Shown: piece after piece, positions 1-5,293 of the stretch
Layout: every line of letters begins with the position of its first letter
Numbering within the stretch: the first letter of the stretch is position 1
Source of the DNA: Planctomyces sp.
GTDB taxonomy: Bacteria; Planctomycetota; Planctomycetia; Planctomycetales; Planctomycetaceae
Length of the DNA: 5,293 nt
NCBI GenBank assembly: GCA_005809115.1
Contig: SYLK01000920.1
Coordinates: forward strand, 1-5,293
Direction: 5' to 3'
Notes under the pieces: model-generated
What the model saw: only the letters and a program-made list of their open reading frames with translations
Told to the model about the DNA's origin: nothing
Database searches by the model: none
Position numbers and translations under genes: made by a program

Positions 1-1
1 G

Positions 2-1513
2 TTTCTGCAGCCGATCGTCGTGCTGGCACTGATGTTGTTTACGTTTCTGTCATTTCAGGCGGCCATGACGATTTTGCAGGGTTTTGTGACGGAGATTATT
101 CAGCAGCGTCTGTTTGCGCGAGTGGCGGCGGATCTGGCCTACCGGCTTCCGAGGACTCGGGCGGGAGAAATGACGCAGCAGAACCGGCGTGAGCTGGTCA
201 ATCGTTTTTTTGACGTTGTGACAGTGCAGAAGGTCACGGCCGGAATGCTGCTGGATGGGCTGTCACTGCTGCTGAGCGTACTGGTCGGGATGGCCGTGCT
301 GGCCTTTTACCATCCGCTGCTTCTGGCGTACGACATCCTGCTGGTGATGCTGATGCTGTTCACGATGTTTGTGCTGGGGCGGGGGGGAATCAAGACGAGT
401 ATCAAGGAATCGAAAGCCAAGTACGCCATGGCTGCGTGGCTGGAGGATCTTGCCGGCTGTGAGACGACGTTTCGAGTGGACGGAGCTGCTGAGTTTGCGC
501 TGGAGCAGGCTGATCGGCGAATTTACGACTACCTGCAGGCGAGAAAAAAGCATTTCCGGGTGCTGCTGCGGCAGAATATTTTTTCTCTGGGGACTCAGGC
601 GGTTTCCACGACTGTCCTGCTGGGGATAGGCGGCTGGCTGGTCATTTCGGGTCAGTTGTCGCTTGGGCAGCTGGTTGCCGCTGAGCTGATCGTGGCTGTC
701 GTGGTGGGCGGTTTCGCCAAGATGGGGAAACATGTTGAAGCGTTTTACGATCTGATGGCGTCGATCGACAAGCTGGGCGTTTTATTCGACCTTCCCATGG
801 AACGGCATGACGGCATTCTGGAGTCTGCACGAGGAGCGGGTGCCACGATTGTGGCGGAGAATCTGACCTGCACGTTCCAGGACGGTCGGCGTGAACTGCA
901 GATCGGGTCCGTGACGATACCGGCAGGAGCGCGTGCGGGATTGACAGGCCCTTCCGGAGTCGGAAAAAGTACTCTGCTTAACCTGTTGTACGGACTGCGT
1001 GCGCCCGGTGGCGGACGCTTGCGGATCAACGGGATCGACCCGAGGGACATGCGACCGGATATGCTCCGGCGGCATGTGGCGCTCGTGCGTGGCGTTGAGG
1101 TATTTGACGGCACGGTGGCCGAACACGTGCATCTGGAGCGCCCGGACGTCCGGATGAACGAGGTTCGGGAGGCCCTTGAAATCGTGGGGCTCACGTCGTT
1201 TATCCAGGAGCTGCCGGAACGTCTGGACACCAGTCTGGCGCAGCACGGCGGAATATTTACAGACAATCAGCTGCGGCTGCTGATGATTGCTCAGGCGATT
1301 GCGGGACGTCCGGACCTGCTGCTGCTGGACGGAGTCCTGGATGTGTTGCCGGATGAGGATGCCCGGCATCTTTTCACGGCACTGAGCAGCCCGGACCGTC
1401 CCTGGACGATCGTGCTTGTCACGGGTCGGGCGGATCTGCTCAGACTGACATCCCCGGTGATTCCATTGAAAAACCCCTCGCAGCGGCTCGAGTCCGCCGT
1501 GGCACCGAACTGA
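2..1513 (+). CDS. ABC exporter subunit, membrane domain fused to a degenerate nucleotide-binding domain (5' partial)
   Basis: The frame is open from base 2 with no convincing start, so the beginning of the gene lies outside the window. Residues are numbered here from the GTG at 20. Hydrophobic segments at about 3-22, 75-97, 100-119, 186-210 and 213-232 form most of an ABC exporter membrane domain. A nucleotide-binding domain follows from about 275 to 480. Walker A is perfect (GPSGVGKST, residues 310-318, bases 947-973). Other motifs are altered: Arg357 replaces the Q-loop Gln, FTDNQ (413-417) replaces LSGGQ, Walker B reads LLLLDG with Gly438 in place of the catalytic Glu, and Gly469 replaces the H-loop His. 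It probably sits in the inner membrane as part of a homo- or heterodimer feeding the MFP encoded 7 bases downstream. An N-terminal peptidase or peptidase-like domain cannot be judged because that part is missing. The fold assignment is secure; ATPase activity is doubtful and the cargo unknown. Confidence 0.9.
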   Translation, partial: FLQPIVVLALMLFTFLSFQAAMTILQGFVTEIIQQRLFARVAADLAYRLPRTRAGEMTQQNRRELVNRFFDVVTVQKVTAGMLLDGLSLLLSVLVGMAVLAFYHPLLLAYDILLVMLMLFTMFVLGRGGIKTSIKESKAKYAMAAWLEDLAGCETTFRVDGAAEFALEQADRRIYDYLQARKKHFRVLLRQNIFSLGTQAVSTTVLLGIGGWLVISGQLSLGQLVAAELIVAVVVGGFAKMGKHVEAFYDLMASIDKLGVLFDLPMERHDGILESARGAGATIVAENLTCTFQDGRRELQIGSVTIPAGARAGLTGPSGVGKSTLLNLLYGLRAPGGGRLRINGIDPRDMRPDMLRRHVALVRGVEVFDGTVAEHVHLERPDVRMNEVREALEIVGLTSFIQELPERLDTSLAQHGGIFTDNQLRLLMIAQAIAGRPDLLLLDGVLDVLPDEDARHLFTALSSPDRPWTIVLVTGRADLLRLTSPVIPLKNPSQRLESAVAPN

Positions 1514-1520
1514 GAATACC

Positions 1521-3026
1521 ATGGCTGAAACTTCCCAGGTGCGAAATCCTCCCGGCGGCAGCAGTGGCGACGGGCCGATACGTCGTTCGCGGCTGATTCC
1601 GGCGGAATTCAGTGAGGTGATGATTCCGTCGATGCATCTGGCACGTTCGTCGCGGCTGCTGCGGCGATTCGCCTCAGTTCTGCTGGGGGGACTGCTGCTG
1701 ACCGTGGCACTGATGCTGTTTGCCCCGTGGCAGCAGACTGTGACCGGTTCGGGGTATGTTGCGGCGTATGCGCCCCGCGAGCGGCAGCAGGTGCTGGAAG
1801 CCACCATCAAGGGGCGCGTCGTTCGCTGGAATGAGGGCCTGCTGGAAAATTCGCTGGTGTCGAAGGGGACGTTCATTGCCGAGATCCGCGACCTTGATGA
1901 ACACCTGACGGAGCGACTTCAGGGGCAGCTCAGGAATACCGAGGATGCGTGGAAGGCATCAATTGACCAGATGAAAAATCAGGAGCAGTATCTGACAGCG
2001 TTGCGGAGTGTGGTCGAATCCAACCGGTCACAGCTGAAAGCGTATGTGCGCGTGCGGCAGGAGGTGGAAGCTGCTCAGGACGCCTACGTGGAAATGGCCG
2101 AGAGCAAGCTGCAGGCCGAGATGCAGGAATTGATCGTGTCTGAGGCGGCCATTCCGCAGCTTGAGGCAGCGGCCGAGCGGGCACGGCTGCTTTATCGCGA
2201 CGAGAATATCTCGCTCGAGAAACTGCAGGAAATCGAGCGCAAACTGGCCGAAGCCAGCGGCAAGGTGGCCAAGGCGGAAGCCTATGTCAAGGCGGCTCAG
2301 GCAGAGCTGCGAGGCAAGCAGCGCGACCGGGAGGCCTATCTGCAGAAGGCTGACAGCGAAGTCCAGTACGCCACCGCAGTCCTCGACAAGTCCCTGGGCG
2401 ATGTTTCGAAGGAACAAAGCAATCTCGCCAAGTACGTTCAGGAAAGCAACAAGGCGGAAAAGGAATTCCGTGAAATGCAGATTAAGGTGGCGCGACAGGA
2501 TTCCCAGGTGATCGAAGCGCCTTTCGACGGCGTGATTGTGGCGATTTCAGCGAATAGTGGCAGTCAGATGGTCAAAGAAGGTGATCCGATCTGCACCATC
2601 GTACCGGATACAAAAGAAAGGGCGGTCCAGATCTGGCTCCGAGGAATGGATGCACCACTCGTCGGAAAAGGGCGACACGTGCGACTGCAGTTCGAGGGAT
2701 GGCCGGCAATTCAGTTTACCGGTTGGCCGTCCGTGGCCGTCGGAACATTCGGCGGAGAAGTCGTCTCCGTCGATGCGACCGACGACGGCAAAGGCAATTT
2801 CCGGATTCAGGTGCGACCGGATCCGGAAACGAGTGACTGGCCGGAAGATCGTTTTCTCCGTCAGGGTGTGCGGGCCAATGGCTGGGTCCTCCTGGATCAG
2901 GTCCCCCTGTGGTTCGAAGTCTGGCGAAATCTGAACGGATTTCCTCCCACCGTGGATCTGCGGGAAACGAGCAAACCGGGCGGAAAACCTGAAAGCGCAA
3001 AATCCGCCGGTACAAAGGGCTCCTGA
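1521..3026 (+). CDS. HlyD/AcrA-type membrane fusion protein (periplasmic adaptor)
   Basis: A 501-residue adaptor linking the inner-membrane ABC transporter to an outer-membrane TolC-like channel. A cytoplasmic tail of about 45 residues (Gly/Ser/Pro-rich start, then basic) precedes one membrane anchor at about 47-68. The first half of a split lipoyl domain is at about 76-127 and the second at about 328-362 (IEAPFDGVIVAI, then VKEGDPI). Between them, 128-322 is an almost proline-free, charged Ala/Glu/Lys/Gln-rich alpha-hairpin. Its tip carries R220-x3-L224-x6-S231, the RLS pattern adaptors use to contact TolC. Residues 365-460 are beta-rich and fit the beta-barrel and membrane-proximal domains; the C-terminal tail is Lys/Gly/Ser-rich. 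The ATG at 1521 was chosen because it lies 7 bases after the ABC stop; no clear Shine-Dalgarno is visible, which suggests translational coupling. An internal ATG at 1632 has an AGG-containing stretch upstream and would remove only the cytoplasmic tail. Confidence 0.93.
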   Translation: MAETSQVRNPPGGSSGDGPIRRSRLIPAEFSEVMIPSMHLARSSRLLRRFASVLLGGLLLTVALMLFAPWQQTVTGSGYVAAYAPRERQQVLEATIKGRVVRWNEGLLENSLVSKGTFIAEIRDLDEHLTERLQGQLRNTEDAWKASIDQMKNQEQYLTALRSVVESNRSQLKAYVRVRQEVEAAQDAYVEMAESKLQAEMQELIVSEAAIPQLEAAAERARLLYRDENISLEKLQEIERKLAEASGKVAKAEAYVKAAQAELRGKQRDREAYLQKADSEVQYATAVLDKSLGDVSKEQSNLAKYVQESNKAEKEFREMQIKVARQDSQVIEAPFDGVIVAISANSGSQMVKEGDPICTIVPDTKERAVQIWLRGMDAPLVGKGRHVRLQFEGWPAIQFTGWPSVAVGTFGGEVVSVDATDDGKGNFRIQVRPDPETSDWPEDRFLRQGVRANGWVLLDQVPLWFEVWRNLNGFPPTVDLRETSKPGGKPESAKSAGTKGS

Positions 3027-3090
3027 GGCGCCGGGATCGGCTGGAGTGTCCCGCGGAATCCGGGCCGCAACATGGCTGACGCAGGGCAAC

Positions 3091-3095
3091 GAGGA
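3091..3095 (+). promoter_or_regulatory. Shine-Dalgarno site of the 30-codon ORF
   Basis: GAGGA lies 8 bases before the ATG at 3104, within good spacing. It is the clearest ribosome-binding site I find in the window; the three transporter genes have none of this quality. It is the main argument that the small ORF is translated. Confidence 0.4.
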
Positions 3096-3103
3096 AATCA
3101 GTT

Positions 3104-3196
3104 ATGCCGTCTTTGTCGCGCATTCCGGAGTTACCCGGAGAATTCAGATTGCCGTCTGGCTCGATTGTGCAGAAGAAAACGCGACCTGGCCGATGA
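3104..3196 (+). CDS. Possible small protein or leader peptide, 30 residues
   Basis: ATG at 3104, TGA at 3194-3196. The product begins MPSLSRIPELPGEF and ends KKTRPGR. It is Pro-rich (five prolines), basic at the C-terminus, and has no membrane segment or signal peptide. It resembles no family I recognise. The stop overlaps an ATG (ATGA at 3193-3196) that opens a 14-codon frame ending at 3237. Its position between the adaptor and outer membrane factor genes, and its strong ribosome-binding site, could mean a small accessory protein, a translated leader that affects the downstream gene, or a chance ORF. An ORF this short can occur by chance in GC-rich DNA, so confidence is low. Confidence 0.25.
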   Translation: MPSLSRIPELPGEFRLPSGSIVQKKTRPGR

Positions 3197-3200
3197 CGAA

Positions 3201-3229
3201 TGCCGGCGGACTGCCGGAACTGGCCGGCA
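3201..3229. repeat. GC-rich inverted repeat upstream of the TolC-like gene
   Basis: TGCCGGC at 3201-3207 is the exact reverse complement of GCCGGCA at 3223-3229. A second TGCCGG at 3212-3217 can pair instead with CCGGCA at 3224-3229, giving a 6-base-pair stem with a 6-base loop. There are therefore two alternative left arms for one right arm. No T-run follows, so it is not an intrinsic terminator. It could be an mRNA stability or processing structure, or simply a by-product of GC-rich sequence. Confidence 0.3.
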
Positions 3230-3320
3230 CGCGATAACACACAGATACGAACGGTTCACCGATCCCTGGGCACGGACGGACCGTGTCGCCTTCCTGCTGG
3301 TTTCATGCGACAACAGGCCA

Positions 3321-5078
3321 ATGAGCGTACGGAAGCAGATCATCGGGTTACTGGCAGGCCTTGTGCTGATCGCGGAGGTCGGCTGTCGCGCTGCGCAGCA
3401 CACGGCCGCCGAGCGTGTGATCATCGGCTCGCCGGACACCGCCGAGAAAACTCACGCGCCGAAGGGACCAGAAGAATCGCGCCGGATGAACGATGCTTAC
3501 CGCCAGACGCCCGAACGGCCCGTAACACTGGTGGCCCACAGTCTCAGCAACGACGTGCAGGACGAGGCCCGCAAAGAGTCACCGGCAGAGTCACCTGACA
3601 AACCGCTGGCAGAGACAGAGGATGGATCACCGGCAGTGTCACGCGATCAACCGCTGGACGAGTCACTGGAGCAAGCTCCGCTGGCACCGCCGACTGAGTT
3701 TCCGGGCGATCCGAATTCGGAGCCGCTGCCTGACAGCGCAGCGCGGGTCTCGCTGGACGACGTAATCACTTCCGTGTATCGCAGCTATCCTCTGCTGGAA
3801 TCCGCACTGTTCGCGCGGAACATCACCCTTGGGCAGCAGGTTTCTGCCACAGGAGCGTTCGATACGAAGCTGAAGGGATCCAGCGAAAACGGTCCGACGG
3901 GCTTTTATCAGACCTACCGCCAGAGCATCGGTCTGATCCAGCCGACGTACTGGGGCGGGGAGGTCTTTGGCGGCTATCGGATTGGCCGAGGTGATTTTCA
4001 GCCGTGGTATCTGGAGCGGCAGACCAATGATGGCGGTGAGCTGAAGGCGGGGGTGCAGGTGCCGCTGGCACGGAATCGGGCGATTGATGGTCGCCGTGCG
4101 GAATTGTGGAAGGCCGGACTCGCGCGTCAGATGGCAGAACCCGAGATTCAGGCTCAGCTGATCGGGTTTGTGCAGGATGCCTCATACGCCTGGTGGGACT
4201 GGGTGGCGGCAGGTGAGAACCATGGGATTGCGACACGTCTGCTGCAACTGGCCGACGACCGTACAGACCGTATCAGGGAGCAGGTCGACAAGGGGCTGAC
4301 GGATCCGCCGGAGCTGACGGACAATGAACGGCTGGTGGCCATTCGGCGGGCCAAGGTGGCGGACACGAATCGCAAGCTGCAGCAGACGGCCGCGAAACTG
4401 TCGCTGTATCTGCGAACCGAAGAAGGTGAGCCGGTGATGCTTTCGGAAACTGCCCTGCCCGGATTTCCTGCCGTGGCTCCGGTGACTGAGCAGCAGTTCG
4501 AGGCGGATGTGACTCAGGCGCTGCGGCTTCGGCCGGAGCTGCGAGCGCTGGACCTTCTGCGGCGGCAGATCGGGGTCGATAGTGCGGAAGCCGAGAATCA
4601 GCTGCAGCCTGAGCTGGATGCGGTTGTGTGGGGGTCGCAGGATACGGGGGCACCCACGAGCAGCAAGCGAGACAAGTCCGAATTCGAGGCTGAGGCGTCA
4701 CTGTATCTGGATGTGCCGCTGCAGCGCCGCAAAGCGCGCGGCAAGCTGACGGAACTGCAGGGCAAGCAGGCCCAGCTCACGGCGAAGCGCCGCCTGATGG
4801 TCAACAAGATCCGGGTCGATCTGCAGATGGCGTACGCGGCGATGACTTCGGCATACGAGCAGGTGCAACAGACTGAGGATGCTGTGGCAAAGGCGGAAGA
4901 TCTGGCAGCTCGTGAACGGCGGAATCTGGAAGTGGGGGCCTCAGACATGCTGAAGGTCACACTGCGGGAGCAGTACGCTGCGGAGTCGGCGGAGAAATCC
5001 GTGGAGGCCCTGCGGATGTATTTTGAATCCCTCGCCGATTATCGCGCTGCGATGGCCCGCGATCAGATTGACCGCTGA
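3321..5078 (+). CDS. TolC-family outer membrane efflux protein, putative lipoprotein
   Basis: A 585-residue outer membrane factor forming the exit channel for the upstream ABC and MFP proteins. The ATG at 3321 was chosen because it begins a basic n-region (MSVRKQ) and a hydrophobic stretch (IIGLLAGLVLIA) ending in VGC at Cys22, a lipoprotein-type signal with an atypical Glu at -3. Upstream in-frame sequence looks non-coding, and only a weak AGG precedes the start. Residues 23-140 form a hydrophilic, acidic Ser/Pro-rich linker that ordinary TolC proteins lack at this length. From about 143 to the end come two outer-membrane-efflux repeats: LDDVITSVYRSYPLLESA opens the first, an aromatic and Gly-rich segment at 183-255 fits its beta-hairpin, and helices run to about 365. 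The second starts near 393 (the TQALRLRPELRAL helix), has its beta segment at about 430-470 and ends in a long coiled-coil helix (475-580). The linker plus possible lipid anchor would explain a length above the usual 420-500 residues. Confidence 0.9.
   Translation: MSVRKQIIGLLAGLVLIAEVGCRAAQHTAAERVIIGSPDTAEKTHAPKGPEESRRMNDAYRQTPERPVTLVAHSLSNDVQDEARKESPAESPDKPLAETEDGSPAVSRDQPLDESLEQAPLAPPTEFPGDPNSEPLPDSAARVSLDDVITSVYRSYPLLESALFARNITLGQQVSATGAFDTKLKGSSENGPTGFYQTYRQSIGLIQPTYWGGEVFGGYRIGRGDFQPWYLERQTNDGGELKAGVQVPLARNRAIDGRRAELWKAGLARQMAEPEIQAQLIGFVQDASYAWWDWVAAGENHGIATRLLQLADDRTDRIREQVDKGLTDPPELTDNERLVAIRRAKVADTNRKLQQTAAKLSLYLRTEEGEPVMLSETALPGFPAVAPVTEQQFEADVTQALRLRPELRALDLLRRQIGVDSAEAENQLQPELDAVVWGSQDTGAPTSSKRDKSEFEAEASLYLDVPLQRRKARGKLTELQGKQAQLTAKRRLMVNKIRVDLQMAYAAMTSAYEQVQQTEDAVAKAEDLAARERRNLEVGASDMLKVTLREQYAAESAEKSVEALRMYFESLADYRAAMARDQIDR
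3579..3662 (+). repeat. Two-copy imperfect repeat in the linker of the TolC-like gene
   Basis: The 36-base units 3579-3614 and 3627-3662 match at 29 of 36 positions, with a period of 48 bases (16 codons). They encode related acidic segments (SPAESPDKPLAE and SPAVSRDQPLDE). The period is a multiple of three, so the duplication kept the frame. It fits expansion of a disordered linker by tandem duplication. Confidence 0.7.
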
Positions 5079-5097
5079 TTCCGATTCCCGGGATATT

Positions 5098-5292
5098 TCA
5101 GGCAACCGCGCTGCGGCCGACGACGAGAATGGTGCCGGAACGAACGGCAGCCGTTAGCCCAACTTCCCCAACTGGGAAGAAAATTGCCGGCGGCGAAAAT
5201 TTTTCCCAGTCTTTTCGGCGTGCTGTTTTCGTAAGTCGTTTGGCGTCGGTTTGAAACATGATGTAGTGACGACCAGACCTCTTGGCGGTCTC
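5098..5292 (-). CDS. Hypothetical reading frame entering from the right edge (partial or small gene)
   Basis: On the minus strand a frame is open from the window edge through 64 codons to a TGA at 5100-5098. The only visible ATG is at 5259-5257, which would give a 53-residue protein starting MFQTDAKRL. The N-terminal half is strongly basic (AKRLTKTARRKDWEKF), followed by a hydrophobic, Gly- and Val-containing half (PPAIFFPVGEVG, then GTILVVGRSAVA). No Shine-Dalgarno site precedes the ATG and the frame continues upstream, so it may be the 3' end of a larger convergent gene. I do not recognise the family. Against it: it lies across the palindromic region downstream of the TolC-like gene and is short enough to arise by chance. 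Confidence 0.3.
   Translation of the reverse strand, partial: ETAKRSGRHYIMFQTDAKRLTKTARRKDWEKFSPPAIFFPVGEVGLTAAVRSGTILVVGRSAVA
5106..5155. repeat. Two short palindromes downstream of the TolC-like gene
   Basis: CCGC-GCT-GCGG at 5106-5116 and AACGG-CAG-CCGTT at 5143-5155 are perfect small inverted repeats. Neither is followed by a T-run. They lie between the TolC-like stop and the larger hairpins and may add to the folded 3' end of the transcript. Confidence 0.35.
5163..5179 (+). repeat. Hairpin that competes with the terminator-like stem
   Basis: CTTCCC (5163-5168) pairs perfectly with GGGAAG (5174-5179) around the 5-base loop CAACT. Its right arm and part of its loop are also the left arm of the larger hairpin at 5171-5210, so the two cannot form together. 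No T-run follows directly. Confidence 0.5.
5171..5215 (+). terminator. Probable intrinsic terminator of the exporter operon
   Basis: ACTGGGAAGAA (5171-5181) pairs with TTTTTCCCAGT (5200-5210) over 11 positions including one G-T wobble (5179 with 5202). The inside can be extended by TT/AA (5184-5185 with 5196-5197) and GCC/GGC (5186-5188 with 5192-5194). The stem is followed by CTTTT (5211-5215), a short T-run. It begins about 90 bases after the TolC-like stop in the right orientation. The T-run is short and the distal stem is A-T rich, so it may terminate only partially. Confidence 0.5.
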
Positions 5293-5293
5293 A

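Larger units (their letters stand above)
3027..3320. other. Intergenic gap between the MFP and TolC-like genes
   Basis: 294 bases that interrupt an otherwise tightly packed operon. I see a Shine-Dalgarno-led 30-codon ORF (3104-3196) and a GC-rich inverted repeat (3201-3229). I see no convincing -35/-10 pair and no stem followed by a T-run. The frame of the TolC-like gene stays open back to 3072, but its translation here is Cys/Arg-rich and unlike the family, so it is probably not coding in that frame. Confidence 0.5.

Noticed and set aside
376..388. G-run in the ABC gene as a possible frameshift site.
   Set aside because: The frame reads through as LGRGGI with sensible protein on both sides, so no shift is needed.
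782..1876. 364-codon minus-strand ORF.
   Set aside because: It is antisense to the ABC and MFP genes, spans their junction, and its composition is the mirror of their GC-rich codons.
3046..3237. 63-codon frame starting at GTG 3046.
   Set aside because: Weak start without properly spaced ribosome site, and it overlaps the better-supported 3104 ORF in another frame.
2547..3240. Two minus-strand ORFs of 174-180 codons over the end of the MFP gene and the gap.
   Set aside because: Composition (Arg/Pro/Ser-rich) is typical of antisense shadows, and they overlap one another in different frames.
3282..3305. A better-looking lipobox (FLLVSC) in the TolC frame just before 3321.
   Set aside because: No ATG, GTG or TTG lies close enough upstream in that frame to make a normal signal peptide; MSVRKQ at 3321 does.
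3072..3320. Upstream extension of the TolC-like gene to an ATG at 3072 (668 residues).
   Set aside because: The extra 83 residues are Cys/Arg-rich, unlike the rest of the protein, and would bury the signal peptide that starts at 3321.
5251..5279. TTGAAA as a -35 promoter element near the right edge.
   Set aside because: No recognisable -10 box lies 16-18 bases downstream.
5275..5291. Hairpin AGACC / GGTCT with a 7-base loop at the right edge.
   Set aside because: Only 5 base pairs, no T-run visible, and cut by the window end; not enough to call.

Overview
The window carries three co-oriented plus-strand genes that together would form a tripartite, type I secretion-like exporter: an ABC transporter subunit (5' end cut off by the window edge), a HlyD/AcrA-type membrane fusion protein (MFP, periplasmic adaptor) and a TolC-family outer membrane factor. 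The ABC and MFP genes lie 7 bases apart. The TolC-like gene follows after a 294-base gap. The DNA is GC-rich (high fifties to about 60% by eye) and the proteins are those of a diderm bacterium. The style of the proteins (ABC membrane-domain sequence, long acidic Ser/Pro linker in the outer membrane factor, few clear Shine-Dalgarno sites) reminds me of Planctomycetota. That is recollection and inference, not a search result.

Layout: 2-1513, ABC membrane domain plus nucleotide-binding domain. 1521-3026, membrane fusion protein with one inner-membrane anchor, a split lipoyl domain and a very long alpha-hairpin whose tip has the R-x3-L-x6-S pattern used by adaptors to dock onto TolC. 3027-3320, a gap holding a 30-codon ORF with the best ribosome-binding site in the window and a GC-rich inverted repeat. 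3321-5078, TolC-family protein with a putative lipoprotein signal, an acidic linker with a two-copy imperfect repeat, then two outer-membrane-efflux repeats. 5079-5293, overlapping, mutually exclusive hairpins, one of them terminator-like, and on the minus strand a reading frame that enters from the right edge and stops at 5098.

Expected joint function: the ABC subunit drives or gates transport across the inner membrane, the MFP bridges the periplasm, and the TolC-like protein opens the outer membrane. The cargo cannot be named from this window. The most unusual point is that the ABC nucleotide-binding domain keeps a textbook Walker A motif but has lost the canonical Q-loop Gln, the LSGGQ signature, the Walker B catalytic Glu and the H-loop His. 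Either this is a pseudo-ATPase working with a partner encoded outside the window, or it belongs to a subfamily with divergent chemistry.
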